Assembly: GCA_036346225.1 (NCBI GenBank)
Contig: JARFIW010001344.1
Coordinates: forward strand, 1,365,810 to 1,429,809
Direction: 5' to 3'
DNA length: 64,000 nucleotides
Source: Platerodrilus igneus
Taxonomy: Eukaryota; Arthropoda; Insecta; Coleoptera; Lycidae
The translations under genes were made by a program, and so were the position numbers. Of this stretch, positions 36,604-50,087 are shown piece after piece. Below the pieces are notes generated by a model, which did not search any database, was not told where the DNA came from, and worked only from the letters and a program-made list of their open reading frames with translations. Positions within the stretch are counted from its first letter, which is position 1. Each line of letters starts with the position of its first letter.

Positions 36604-36698
36604 GCACGGTTGCGATCTAGGTTGGTAACCTGCTTCAACCTCATTAAGACTACCTTAATTAGGTTGAACCAGGTTACCAACCTAGATCGCAACCGTGC
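36604..36698. repeat. Foldback with 42-bp arms near the 5' end of the retrotransposon
   Basis: Arms 36,604-36,645 and 36,657-36,698 match at 40 of 42 positions when one is reversed, with an 11-nt loop (AAGACTACCTT). GCACGGTTGCGATCTAGGTT is at both ends. It lies just upstream of the endonuclease and may be the 5' UTR structure of the retrotransposon or a small foldback insertion. Confidence 0.8.
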
Positions 36699-36937
36699 CA
36701 TTGTAGCTTTTCCTTTTAACGGTAACAACAATTTTTCAGTGTTGGTATGTATAGCCTTTCTGCTACAGACGTCGCCATGAATCCCAGTTTTCCAGGTGTG
36801 CCTAACGTCTTTCAATACAAGCTAAGACTTTTCCTTCCAAGAGGGTTACTTTGTTATCCAGCAGAAAGTTGCCCGCGCTACGACCACTAGGAGGTACATG
36901 CTGTGCACTGAGATACATCGAGCGCAAATGTTATATA

Positions 36938-39426
36938 TTGCTGTGATAAGGGGTTGTTTAAGGGTGTATTATATAGCAAAGGTCGTGCAGGAATCATAAA
37001 TTACAATAGAAAGCAGAAAACTGCATTTATTTAGTAGAAAATTTAATAATTCTTTTATTTTGTAAATAGTAAGCATTTACACCCTGTATATAATGCATAA
37101 TTAATTTTAAGCGACGCAAATAAACACATCTTACAATAATAGGACGCATATTTAACATAGAAATAAGTAATTCATGCATTAGGTGAATAACAAATATTTA
37201 ACACCCGGTATATGAAGCTTTAGCAATTTTAAGTAATGTAAATAACGATATTTTATCACGTAACTTAATTTTAATTACTGGTTGGGTTAACTAGTTAGGG
37301 GTTATTTTTATATCCCCAAATGTGACCAGTAACCTTTAAGGAAGGATTTCCTTAAAATGATAGAACGCAAATATCTTCCGACTACGCTAGGGGTCTATTC
37401 CTCGGGTAGAGCTTATGAAGATTGGTCGTGGTTCTTTTTACAAAGCATTATTTTATTACTAGGGCTAGATTCTCGACAAAACAGGGGTTTGAAAAGGGCG
37501 CCACCAAGTCATTAACTTTAAACACAGGGTTTCCCTAAGGGGGACTTGGGCGTCCTTAGGGAGGAATACCGTATTAACTGCTAACGCAGGAGCTGTAAAG
37601 AAAATTTAATTAAATATACAAAAATGAGGACACAAGAAGTATTCTCTTGCTACCTCATATAAAAAAACAACAAAGATTAGTCAGGCAACAATAATATGAA
37701 CACAGATTTTATGCTTCAAATACTGAAAAGGCTATTAAAACTTCTTGTTAAATTGGGTTTATCACTTTGCTCTATTTGATCTTATACTTTGTTACCCTAC
37801 TTCTGAACGTACTTGTTCAGAATAAAACAATTAATTAAGAAAATTAAATGTTGTTTCTTTAATTAAAATTGTCCTTTCATAAAAATTGTAAATATAAAAT
37901 TCATGTTTAAGAAAAGATAATACAAGTTTCATTTACTCATAACGTAGGATTATATATTCAAAGAAAAATATCAAAACTTTAAATGTTGCTTTAGTTACAA
38001 AAGTTTAACTTGAATTTATACCAGAAATATCAGATGTTTTTTCTGTTTACATATTTATAAAACTTTAACTACTTTGTCTATTAATTCTTATTCAAAAATT
38101 GTAAGTGAAATCATGCATATATAAAACATCAATAAGAATTCTTTAAGTTTGCCTAATTTCATAAAATTTAATAACTGTAATTATACTGAACTAATATTGA
38201 CTATAAGAATTTGCTAAAATCCTTCTTAATATGCGAAACGAATTTATGAAAATAGATAGTTACAAAAATATTTTCTGAAGCAGCCTCGTATCAAAGATCA
38301 CCAAATGTAGAATGCAAGAATAATTCTAATCTCTTACCTTGGCTCTGCAGGTGTTCTTTACATGTTGTCGTCACAATATGTTCGGGCAGGTGTTAATACA
38401 TACATTTTTCAGAAACCAACGCGTAATTTAATATAATAGTGAAAATATATAGTGCTACGAATATGAAAATTTCTATTGCCGTATAACGTGAGTACAATTT
38501 GGGGTAATTTATTTAAACTAATAATATAATAATAGGGCTCCGAATTGGGGAAGAATAATTTCGAATGTGATGTCAATAATCCAAATATATAAGCTCCGAA
38601 TTGGGGAAAAATAATTTTGAATGTGATGTCAATAATACAAATATATAATAATTCCGAGTGTATGGATAATCTTAGTTGGTCAATAATGATTCAAATGTGT
38701 GTATAATTTTAATCCTAATTGGATAATAATAATTTTGAATTGATGTTGATTGATAATGGATGGTATAATAATTTAAATGCATGGAATATTCTAATTGAGG
38801 CGTCGACGAGTTTGGTACAATTTTGAGTTGCGAGAAAATAAAGATTCAAGAAATAATTTATGGAAACCAAGGGGTTCAATTCAACTAAGCAGTAGCAGGT
38901 CAGATCTAATTAGTTTTAAGAGATTTTTTTTTCTATTAAAATTTGAATATTGAATTTACTTAATTTATAAAAGTGTAACAAAGTCAACAACAAACTTTGC
39001 ATACGTTAAACTTACGTAATATTAGGAAGACATCTGGAGCGTTCGAGGTTTCTTTAATAAGAAGGGTAGTTTTTGGTGACTTTAGATTGATTGCAAAGCA
39101 TATGAATTTTGGGATAAATAAAACTTATAATATTGATTGATCGAGGAGTGTATTTTAATAATTTTCAAAACTTGTACATAATATTTCTTTTCATTATATG
39201 AAATTAATTGACTTCATTTTATAATTCAAATCAGAGGTAATCATAGAGGGATGAAAAAGAAAAAAAATTGATCATCGTAACGTTGTGCACTCTGTGTAAA
39301 ATAATAAAAGCTATCCGTGGCAGAATAATAATAAAATTAGTGAGATTCAGAATTTGATTAGTAAAACACAGAGAGGTGGAGTTATAAAGAAAACGTCCAT
39401 TGACACCGAGTACGGCGTTATCATAT

Positions 39427-39428
<2 letters not shown>
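36938..39428 (+). mobile_element. Family A unit A1 (2.49 kb)
   Basis: Starts TTGCTGTGATAAGGGG and ends GGCGTTATCATATCAA(TA)n. Read inward, the two ends are TTGCTGTGATAAG and TTGATATGATAAC, so short imperfect terminal inverted repeats are present. Matches unit A2 at both ends (36,938-37,250 and 38,430-39,428) but has a different middle. It contains a block AACGTTGTGCACTCTGTGT (about 39,279) shared with A2 and A3. Non-coding. Confidence 0.75.

Positions 39429-39466
<38 letters not shown>
39429..39466. repeat. (TA)n microsatellite at the A1 terminus
   Basis: About 19 TA units directly abutting the A1 end. Confidence 0.95.
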
Positions 39467-39468
<2 letters not shown>

Positions 39469-42400
39469 AAAATATTTAATCACATCTCAAACAAAGTTCA
39501 GAAGGTAATTTATTTTGGCAGCACTATTAACTATACCGTTTACAATAAAGAAAAACGAATATACAATCTTTACACAATTTGCAGTGACATTACTATTTTA
39601 TAACACGTGCGTTCACACAGTACCAGCATACACCTATATTAAATGTACTATGTGTCCTAAATGTACTAACTAAAAACAGAAACCTATTAACTAAATTTTA
39701 ACCTAAACGCCGACGCACTTGTAAGTACTTTTTTTATATAGTTAGTAATAAATTCAAGTACTAACCATTGCACCAGTATAGTTTCAGCCTCCGGTTATTA
39801 TTCAATTTTCAATCTACCATCGGTCAATTAATTTTTTCTTTATCAAAACTTTGATATCTCAACTTACTCCCAACACACGGGTTGAATAACTGGAAACCAA
39901 TATGATGTTAGAAATGAAGTCTCGCTTGAAACCGTTGAACTACTCTTTTTTAAAACCAGACGAGGTATTCTCGGCAAATTTCGGACGGGTGAATCAGACA
40001 AAGTAAATTAAGCTTTATTAATTACCAAGACGACATAACCCCTAATCTTTTTAAAACTAACATACAAATTTTATAACCTTTGACTATAGATCGAATATAA
40101 TGCCAAATAATTCCTTTTTAAATTAGAATTTATTGAAGCCTAAAACTTATTTTTCCTGCGTGGAATAACCCAATCCTATTGGTGGACTTTTTATACAGAA
40201 ACTATTAAAATGAAACGTGATAATAATTATTTCTAAGGAAATGTCGCAGAATAAATTAAAAATTTTTAAATCTCCTCTTATAGGGTTTCTGTATCAACCC
40301 AAAATCATATCTTTTTTTTAATATGCAAAGTAATTAGTTTTGAACTTTTGTTTATTATGTTTAGTGTTTATCATTTGATGCTTGTGTTTCGTAACATAAA
40401 AAAGCGCGGGGTGCCATTGGAGTAAGTTTTCTATCACTTAAAGGTCGCGTTTATTAGTAGTTTCTCGTAGACCATAGAAGAATCGCAAGAGCGGTCTTTT
40501 TTTACCGCTTGTAGGATTAGAAAGATATATAACTACGCTAATTGCTTTCCCATTGGTATCTTAACCCCGGAATGCGCGGTAACGTATGGTCATAGAATTG
40601 GTTTGACATCGGCAGCTACCTGTTGGGGATCGCTTTTATTATTTGGAGGAGGTAGCTCACCAATTTTTAGGCAAAACTGATATCAAGTAGTATTAATCGG
40701 TTTTGGTTTTGCTATCTTCAATCCCGGCCCTCGAGATCTCATCGTGAATGAAGTAAGTATTCAATTTGGTTTACTTGTTATCTGATACGATGTCTCCTTG
40801 GTCTAAAACCTGTTAGATTATGTTTTATCTGAATATGTTTATTAAACTCAAAAATTATACGCATATTGTATTATTGCGATGTATTAGGGTCGATGTCTTA
40901 ATTTCATTATTGAATAAAGTTGTTAAATCGGACTAACCTTAATTGAATAAGTTAAGAGATCAACACTGGTAGTTATTAAATCAGCTCTAACATTTTATCT
41001 TAAGTTCTTAATTGTGTACACCGATTACTAATTTACGTTTCTGCTATTTTTACTACAGAAATTATATTTCTAGCAATTGTGCATTGTAGCTGCATTTTTT
41101 GTATTGTCTTATGTATGCACTTGAAAAATAACTATTCTAACATTTGTATGTATTACTTGCTAATAGACGTAGCGCTTATGTTAGTTATTATTTGTATTTG
41201 AATATTACCCTTACGATTTATCCTTTACAGTCAGTCCATTCTGATGTTAGTACTGGTGTGTACTTTTCATTTTGTATATTGTTTTGCTTTTAGATGATAG
41301 GTAAAATCGTGAGGCTTAGCAGTGAGATCGAGGAGTCAGCTGCCTTAAGGGAATAATTCCGCTTGCCGGAGCTGGGTAGATCCTCATACCAACCGCTATC
41401 TTCCCGCATGGATCATTTTGTCTAGGTTATGTCTTTTTCTCCTCTTTCCTTTATTTTCTGTGCTCGTTATTCCTATCCTATTTCTTAATTTTGATACGGC
41501 ATTTTTCAGCACTAGTTTTCAAGTTTTTGATGTTTCTTTCTTTCCTTGTTCCAAAAGTATTGTAACGTTTAAAAAACTTGTATAACGAGGTTGTCAGGGC
41601 GGTTTAATTGTTTATTTGTAATTAAAAATGAAACGATCAAATCGTTATGCAATCTGTAGTCAATCTAATGGTTTCTTTTTTTGCAAAAGGACGGTCGACA
41701 AAACAGAATCATCATCTATTCACAATATGCTTAGCACGTGTAAATTTCTGTTAATGCCAATATTCCAAAGTAGAATTCTATAAAATATTAACTTGGTTTC
41801 TAAATAAGTGCAAAATTCCAGTTCCAACTTAAGTAGATCCTGTGAATTAGATATCATTGAAAAAAGCAACTTAATCGTGTTAAAAAAATTGCAAGATTTA
41901 GAAAAAGAAGCACGCACTAGATAAGATTATGGATTATTCAACTCATCTTGGATATACAGCTTCTCAAATAGATAGTGAATTTTTTAGAGAATTGCCTGTG
42001 ATTCTATAGTGAGCATCAGTTATAGAGATTTCAAATGTGTTTTCAATCGTTCTCAAGTTATAGCTCTAAATCAACTTACGACGCGCTTCTCAAACATGCA
42101 ACAAATAATGTATATATTCTTTAATCGATCCGTAAGTTAGTTTTATTATCAGATAAAGAAATTGTAGACAAATCCAATTGTTTTTAACAGAATTCTAATG
42201 TGACCTGAGTAATAGTCTTCGGGCACAGTTTATCAACTTAGAAGCAAAGGGGTTCAAGTGTTAAAAGTAAAATTGTGGTAAAGTGCGTCCAAAATTGAAA
42301 ACCTATTGAAAATTGCTGGTGTTTTAAACTTATGTTTTGTTGGTATGAAATCTATACATATTTACCTGTTTGTTAATGTAATCTGAAGAAATTAAATAAT

Positions 42401-42640
42401 TAATTTTATAGAGCAGGAATTTTTTCAAAAAGATCTACATGCAGTTACGAGCCTTTGCTTGCAACACATGTACTTACACCCCTTTGCTTCCAGCTATAAT
42501 AGCCTCACCAGCACTTACACGTATTTGTTTCTCTTTGCTCCCTTTTTTTAATTAGTTAATTAAATGGTCTAATTACTAAAATTTAGGTAAAAACTATATA
42601 TTTTCTTCGTTTGCACCCATTTTCCTAATAGTTAATTGAA
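39467..42640. other. No gene seen
   Basis: AT-rich, apparently single-copy DNA. A slightly GC-richer patch at 40,390-40,740 and another at 41,290-41,420 show no ORF, tRNA or recognisable small RNA. The ORF at 41,720-41,917 (minus) is unsupported. Confidence 0.4.
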
Positions 42641-42649
42641 TGGTTTATT

Positions 42650-44040
42650 TACTAAAATTGGGTGAAAACAATATACTTCAGTAAAATGTAAGTTTTTCAT
42701 ATTATAATTCAAACTCAAAACCGTTATTAAGTATAGTCTTATAAAAAACAATAAATGGTCTCTCGTCCTTAAATCCGAACCACCGAAAATGACTAATACC
42801 TTCAACTTTGTTCTTCGGCGATTTGTTCTTAATCTCATAGAGACAAAGTCTGTACTAGTCATCTTGACCACTTGCAATTTTCGGTTTTCTTGTGCAACTG
42901 CAGTAATCCAATGTTCTAGGACAAATACATTTTGCTGGTTTTGCTTAAATTTTTCAATTAAACCTAAATCGTGCGTGTATCCGAGTAAGAACGTCCGCGC
43001 ATCAAAAATGTGTGGTCAGTTGTTTCTATCTGCGTGTGTGTTATATAATTTACATCCCAAAGCGAACAATTTATTAATTTTTCTTTCTGTCCCTATAATT
43101 ATCTCTAAAATGTATAGGATGCTTAACTCTAGGGACTAGTTGTTTGGCATTTGTAAGCATACATGAGCCGCTTTCTCGCAATGATCTTCAAGCTTCTTCT
43201 TCATGTCACATAAACATGGTAGCATAATTATCACCAAGGTCATGTACTACAAGATAGTACGTCTACAGTTATCTTGCGTAATACACTCGGTTACATGTTA
43301 AGACCAGAGTTAGAATTGACTTTTGTAAATCGAAGCAGACTACTCTTACGTTGGTTGGGTTCTGTTTTGACAACTTTTGCGCATTTTTTACCTTTTTTGA
43401 CTGCTCTAGCCTTTTCCACTCGTTTCAAATAAGGTTTTTGGTAAGTTTTGTTTTCTTCTTCTTCTTTTAAAAATATCTTGGCCTGTTTTGTTACTGGGAA
43501 GATGTTTTCCTTGCCGGTCTTTCGGTGAAATACCTAGTTTTCGACTAATCTTCGTTTCAGCACGTTTTAGTACCTTCTTGAGATAATGTCTAAAGTTTTC
43601 ATAAAGAATAATTTGCACACTTTTCGTTCTTTGCGCTTTTCAGAGACATACTCTTGACTTTATTAGAATTTACAATAACTGCTTTAAGAACATTAACTTC
43701 CATGCAACCATTAATGAAAGATATTTGCAAACTCCACGTTTGAAGGTTCCAAAGATCATTGAATACCTTCAAACGGTCCTGTTCAGTAATGTTTTGAACT
43801 AGTATCTCAAGTATGATTATATTTCTTGACAAATTTTCCTGATTTATGACTCACTTAGAACCAACATATTCTTGACTTAAATTTGCGCAATAGTTTTGCT
43901 TATTTCCAATTCCACTTTTCTTCCCATCTTATCAACCTTCTCGTTCTCTTAGATGTCTCGTTCCCTTCTTGAAGTAATGGTCATGAAGCTGATAAATTTT
44001 CTTGTACGAAATCCTTATTGTCGTTCGTGTCGTCAAGGAG
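42650..44040 (-). pseudogene. Decayed gene of an arthropod multi-copy family (DUF7869-like)
   Basis: Minus-strand pieces in family order: INQENLSRN and FNDLWNLQTWSLQISF (43,720-43,850), KISRKLGISPKDRQGKH (43,510-43,570), VVCFDLQKV (about 43,335), VHDLGDNYATMFM (about 43,215-43,250), RESGSCMLTNAK (about 43,165), EKFKQNQQNVFVLEHWITAV (42,895-42,960) and QVVKMTSTDFVSM (42,835-42,877). I know this order from long uncharacterised arthropod proteins found in many copies per genome; DUF7869 is given from memory. Stops sit where W and Q codons would be (TGG to TAG/TGA, CAA to TAA), and several frameshifts are present. Function of the family is unclear; copy number suggests a mobile origin. Confidence 0.65.
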
Positions 44041-44123
44041 AAGTAAATAAGTAGTTCATTTCTTTTAGGCTACATAATTTATTGAATCTCTTATTAGTAG
44101 AAGCTACTTTTAAAAACTGTTTA

Positions 44124-44178
<55 letters not shown>

Positions 44179-44194
44179 GTAATAATAATAATAA
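44124..44194. repeat. (TAA)n microsatellite
   Basis: About 23 ATA/TAA units with one interruption (TAG). Confidence 0.95.
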
Positions 44195-44559
44195 TTCAAC
44201 ATGTATAGTTTATGCTTAATAAACTCGTTTTAGGTTATGTTGTAAACATTAGTTATTATTAATCATTCTATACATATTCGTATTACATGAGCTTTCAGAC
44301 AAATAATCATTAATATGTTCTTCCATGATAGTAATTTCCGAAACCATACTCTATTTTCTCAAAACGTGCTATGTAAGGATTTTTATAAAAGTGCTATAAA
44401 CCGCTTGACTGATTAAAAAAAGCACTCTGTTTGGATGCAAAGGAATCTAAGTGCACTTAAATCCTTCTGCTGAAAAACAAAATAAACTTTTCGTTTAGTT
44501 GGTATGCTAACTCAAGCTACAGAGCAGCATTAGTACAACTATCAGTTAGATCCCTTTAC

Positions 44560-44845
44560 CTTACATGTGATTTTCCAATGCTCCACTCGAAGGTACTACA
44601 TTGGCCAGGAAGCAAGTTTTTTTACCTGGAAAATTTGAAATTTTGCCGAACCCTTGCTGTTCCAAGCTAGGTGGGAATCTTTAACGTGCGTGACAACACT
44701 CACACACGGGACCTCCATTTTACCTCTTATCCGAACGAGGGTGTATTTTTGTGAAAAATGCTCGCCTAACATTTTTCAAGCGGATCGTGTCGGGATTCGT
44801 ACCCAGGACCTTGGGCTAGATCCCTTTACCACTAAATAGACTAAC
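44560..44845 (-). mobile_element. tRNA-derived SINE
   Basis: On the minus strand a pol III B-box-like GGTACGAATCC lies at 44,791-44,806 (consensus GGTTCGANTCC), preceded ~25 nt upstream by an A-box-like TAGTGGTAAAGG. The body downstream contains CACGCACGTTAAAGATTCCC, a type of block seen in invertebrate SINEs. The right end is uncertain, with a repeat of AAAGGGATCTA near both ends (about 44,550 and 44,825). Confidence 0.55.
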
Positions 44846-45350
44846 TTTTTTCTATCGTTTGTGGTAGTTATCTCAATATTGTCACATAAATCCCCTTTTC
44901 TAATTGATTCAGTTAATTAATTTTGCAAAACATAAAAAAGATGTTTTCAAATTGACGAGACAGCTGAATGCACTTCATTGTTTTTTATACTAAACTTTCC
45001 ATGTAACGCCAGCAGCTACTAGAAACTTCTATTAATTAAAATTAATGAAAACGTACGTATGCAATACTACGAATCAAAAAAAGATCAAACGTTTTAGCTA
45101 AATTAATTATAGAACAAGAATAAATTAAAAAGTTTATTCGGAAGTTTTGGTCGATAGGTTTCTTTTTAAAATTTAGGCAATTTGGTACGATAGTTTAAAC
45201 AATTATTTTATGGACAATAAATTGGCTGCTAAGTGTCAGGTATTTGTGAATAAAATACGTAGCAGAGCAAACTAAAGTATTTATTTATACGAAGCAAAAG
45301 AATTGCAAATATAGGTACATAGAATATAATTGAGCGGTTAAAATACGACT

Positions 45351-45456
45351 ACCCGAAACAAGTACATTAATCGGAACTGCTCCGTAGAAGCTGAAAAAGC
45401 AGCTGCATTGTGTTAAGGCGAATGAGCGTAAAGATATTGAATATGTCCAATGTTAA
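45351..45456. repeat. 106-bp direct repeat, copy 1
   Basis: Matches 46,081-46,186 with about ten substitutions and no large indel. The pair exactly frames the copia fragment. No open frame is conserved between copies. Confidence 0.8.
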
Positions 45457-46080
45457 ACACATGGATCCGCTGGAGTACATTTACCGCCGTTATTAGTATT
45501 AAAATTGTCTAGTTTATTATACCATTCGCGACCGAATTGTTTTAAACCATACAAAGGTTTTAAAAGCTTACACGCTTTATCTTCACATCCGCGTTCAATA
45601 TACATTATCGGTTTTTTATATATATTTCATCACATATCATCTTGTACATATGCCGAAATAACATCAATTTGATGTACATGCATCTCGTCCATTACGGATG
45701 TCGCGAGTAATGTACAAATTGTTTCCTATCTTGCTACGTGCGCAAATACTTCATCGTAATCCACTCCATATCGTTGAGTGTGTCCCCGTGCAACTATTCT
45801 CGCTTTATATTTCTCAATTTCGCCTGCATGGTTTATTTTTGTTTTAAGAACCCATCTGTTTGTTAATATTCTTTTATCTGTAAGTCTAGGTACAAGAATC
45901 CAAGTGTGGTTTTCCAAGAAGGTATTGTATTTTTTTTTCACGGCGGCTAGTCATGCTTCTTTATCATACCGTTATAACGCTTAAGGAGGCTGACTCTGGA
46001 TCAAAATATCTTGTGATGGTTTTTCTTAAATTATAAATTTTTCGCGGTCTGCCGGGTGTACCAATTCTTAAAATTTTGGG
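45457..46080 (-). pseudogene. Ty1/copia pol fragment (reverse transcriptase)
   Basis: On the minus strand: the linker PKILRIGTPGRPRKIYN at the upstream edge, then FLENHTWILVPR, NRWVLKTKINHAGEIEKYKA, RIVARGHTQRYGVDYDEVFA (45,726-45,941), MHVHQIDVISAYVQ (about 45,650-45,690) and CKLLKPLYGLKQFGREWYNK to PADPCV (45,460-45,590). These are hallmarks of the copia-type RVT_2 domain. Stops and frame shifts interrupt it (for example after VQDDM). Only about 200 codons of pol are present; no integrase, RNase H or LTRs are seen. Both edges fall exactly on the 106-bp direct repeats. Confidence 0.9.
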
Positions 46081-46186
46081 ACCCGAAACAAGTACATTCA
46101 TCGGAACTGCTTCGTAGAACCTGGGAAAGCAGCTGCGTTGTGTTAAGGCGCATGAGCGTAAAGATATTGAGTATGTCCAATGTTAA
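46081..46186. repeat. 106-bp direct repeat, copy 2
   Basis: Partner of 45,351-45,456 in the same orientation. Confidence 0.8.
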
Positions 46187-48120
46187 TAGCATACATAGAT
46201 CTATTATTGACATATTCCAACACTAAGTACGATAAATTTTACTTTTCTTGGACATGCTATACTATAAAGCTAATCTTGAATTAACATATAGAGATCGCCC
46301 TCTTATTTTCGGGGAGGAAAAGGGCATCCCTTACATATTCCATTATTAGCAAGGCAACTTTGATAAGCATACTCTTCTAACCTATAAGGGACAGACAGTT
46401 TGCTCACCTAGAAGCAGCTTACTTTGACACCTCTACTTTGCGGGAAGCACTAATCTGGCTTAATTAGGTCGTGTAATATTGAACTGATGATCCGTTTGCT
46501 GTTCTGATGATGCCGCTTAGTAAAATAGACGAAACGTCGGTTTTGTTAGTTTATATTACACGGTCTAAACCCAGAACACAATGTTAATCATAGCTTTCAA
46601 TCGCATTAATATTTTTATTCATACTTCTTATTTACTTTCAAAATAAAGCATTTAACATTTTTACCCCTATCAGGGTTTTCGTGCGCCTATTTTAGTTATG
46701 CTTCTTACATAACCTACTAATTTTTTAAGTAAAACGTTTTGATGCTTTTTGTATATTTGTATATTTTCGTATTCTAATTTAGACTATAAATTTTAAACAA
46801 AATACTGAACTTTCTCATTAAAATGCACATCTTATAGCGTCAGATTGATATAATTTGAACCATCATTACTCATGTGATGATTTTTAACAATGTCAAGTGC
46901 TGTTTGTTTGCTGTTTATTAACGTTGTCAGGAGAACTTATATAGTATGCGGGCTGTTTTAAGGATGTCGTGAATAATTCGCAGCTGCTCAAGTGCTCATT
47001 GGCGATGTACTGAAGTGCTAGATAAGTACCCCGAAGATACAAAAATGTCAATTAAATCTAACAAAAGTTAGAAGTGGGCTTGTAGTGAAGATGATGCCTT
47101 GATTGGTTAAATGGCAAAAGTGGAACTATAACCACTAGCTTAATTAAATAAAACGCGAAAAATTAAAATGGCTTATAATATTAACTAGTAGCGCCCAACA
47201 TTTTCAATTGTAAATATAAACACTGAATACAGCTCCCTACTATAGTAAGCGTATGATTTCAGTTTTCATAAATTGAGCCTTTTGCCTAAGCGGTTCTAAA
47301 AGTCTGCTTAATTTAAACCTCTGAAGCAAGTACACTCACTCATTTTTCTAAATAACCGGATATTAATTTACAGGGTTTAATGACTACAAAATATTTAAGT
47401 GGTTTCTTAAAGATATTGAATAAGCTACTGGTCATTTTGTCACAATATAGTAATGTTTTCTACCAAATTAGCTGAAACCGAAAGCAATTTAGTATTTTGT
47501 TATACTCTAGATGCTTAGATTGGTTACAGAAAACTACCCAAAGATGCAGTAAAATGTACTGAATATTTTAAAGAAAACCACTGGTATATGCGTTACTACG
47601 AAAGTTGTTTAGTATAACTATATGGCTGAAGCGGTATAACAAAGGCAGCTACGAGGAGTTATTAACAATCGTTTGTAGGTAGTAGTTATTTTGTTAGAGC
47701 GTAGCATAAAAGTATATATATAATCTGGATATTAATTTCTCATACTTTTGAATAGAGTAAGCTCAAAATATACAAATTAAAGATTCCAATAACGTACGAG
47801 TCTTTAATTATATCTTGTGCCATATTGTCTCGTGATAGTTTAAAAACCAGAACTTGTTCTGTAAATACTTGTGCGATTTGGTCTAACGAAATTCAATAGA
47901 CTAAACTATTGCTGAAAATAATTATTTTTTCCTGGCGAAAAACAAATTTGAGTTATTTATAACTAGGGTAGGTGTTTTAATTCGATCCTAAATCAGATTT
48001 ATTAGGAAAAATATGGTTTTCCTAACTTTTTATTTAGAAAACTTATAAATCTACAATCAAACAATACGTGCTGTTTTTTTATTTGAAACAAAAGTTACAA
48101 ACTTAATAAACAAATACATA
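46187..48120. other. No gene seen
   Basis: AT-rich DNA. At 46,484-46,545 two CTGATGA motifs and a later CGAAACGTCGG occur; they do not pair as a hammerhead. Otherwise featureless by eye. Confidence 0.4.
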
Positions 48121-48156
48121 TGTATATAATTATATATATATATATATATATATATT

Positions 48157-50008
48157 TTGCTGTGATAAGGGGTTGTTTAGGGGTGTATTGTATAGCAATA
48201 GTCGTGCAGTAACCATAAATTGCGATAGGAAGCAGAAAACTGCATTTATTTAACAAAAAATTAAGTAATTTGGATATTATGTAAATAGCAAGCATGTAAC
48301 ACCCTGTATATAGAGCATAATTAGTTTTAAGCGACGCAAATAAACACATCTTACAACAATAGGACGCATATTTAGCATAGAAATAGGTAATTCATACATT
48401 AGGTAAATAACAAGTATTTAACACTCGGTATATAGAGCTTTATTAATTTTAAGCAATGCAAGTAACAATATCTTTCAGTAAAGGTACGCGTATTTAGAGA
48501 AAAGGATTCTAATTAGTTATAATATAATACGGAGATAGGAAATAAAACTTAACAAGGCCTTGTGTAAGTGCGTAGAAACAATCAACATTTTTGACAAGCA
48601 AATGCAGTTTAAAAACGCATAAAATAGACGAAAGTAAAATTGAAATTACATCATGTATTTTTGTGTAATATGGAAAACGCGATATTTACACAAAACAACG
48701 TATGGTCTGATAACGAGGTATCTATAAGCAAATAGCCATTACCCGGAAAACCGAATATATTACATCAGAAACCACTTCAAGATGCAGGATATACAAATAC
48801 CTTATTGGTTAAGATAGCGACAGACTTGTTGAAGACCCAACCCACATGCAAGTGGGGTCAGCCTATATTAACAGCGAACTAATAATTAGACAGTTCAGTT
48901 CTAATTAAACAGGGCAAAGCTGTGCCACTCTGAATTAAAAAGTCACGCGTAATTTTAAATGTTTTATAAAATAAATAGTGATAAATAAGTGCTACAAATA
49001 TGAAAATTTCTGTTGTCGTTTAACGTGAGTAGAATTTGGGGTAATTAATTTAAACTAATAATTTAATAATAGGGTTTCGAATGTGATGCTAATAATTCAA
49101 ATCCTAATTGTGTGGATAGATATAATAATTCAAATGTGATGATAATAATTTAAATCCTAATTGGTGGAGAATAATTCCATGTGTATGGATAATCCTAATT
49201 AGGTGATAATGATCCGAATGTAATAAATCTGAATGGATGGATAATTCGAGTATACGATATAATAATTTAAATGCTTGAAAATAATTCTAATTGATGGTAT
49301 AATATTTCAAATGAGTGGATAGATATTATAGTTGATGAAAATTCGAATATGGAAATATTTTAAATGGATTAATGTAATACTTCAGCGTCGACGATTTTGG
49401 TACAATTTTGAGTTGCGAGATTCAATGCAAATAAAATAAAGAAGCAAGAAGCAATTTATGGAAACCAAGGTGTTCAATTGATCAGAGCAGTAAAAGGTCA
49501 GATCTAATTAGTTTTAAGATATTTTTTTCTATTTAAATTTGAACACAGAATTTATATAAAACGAACTCAGTAATAACATTGCATACGTTCAAAGTACGTA
49601 ATATTATAAAGGAGTTTAAAACGTTCTAGGTTTCTTTGATAAAAATGTAGTTTTTGGTGACTTTAGATTGATTGCATAGCATACAAATTTTGGGATAAAT
49701 AAGACTTATGATATTGATTGACTGAAGGGTGTATTATAATAATCTTCAAAACTTGTACATAATATTTCTTTTCATTATATGAAATTAATTGACTTTGATT
49801 TATAATTCAAACAAAAAGGTAATTTTAAAGGGGTGGAGAAGAAAAAAATTGTTTATCGTAACGTTGTGCACTCTGTGTAGAATAATAAAAGCTAGCCGTT
49901 GCATAATAATAAAATTAGTAGTGTGACTTAAATTTGATTAGAAAACACAGAGAGGTGGAGTTAAGTAGAAAACGTCCATTGACACCGAATACGGCGTTAT
50001 CATATCAA
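48157..50008 (+). mobile_element. Family A unit A2 (1.85 kb)
   Basis: Starts TTGCTGTGATAAGGGG and ends GGCGTTATCATATCAA, both in (TA)n, like A1. 48,157-48,480 matches 36,938-37,250 and 48,970-50,008 matches 38,430-39,428. The middle is shorter and different. It contains AACGTTGTGCACTCTGTGT near 49,860. Non-coding. Confidence 0.75.
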
Positions 50009-50054
50009 TATATATATATATATATATCTATATATATATATATAGATATATATA

Positions 50055-50084
<30 letters not shown>
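50009..50084. repeat. Interrupted (TA)n between A2 and B3
   Basis: TA repeats with TATCTATA and TATAGATA interruptions. Confidence 0.95.

Positions 50085-50087
<3 letters not shown>

Noticed and set aside
46484..46545. Possible second hammerhead (two CTGATGA and a CGAAAC)
   Set aside because: The segment between CTGATGA and GAAA does not form a stem II, and stem I does not pair.
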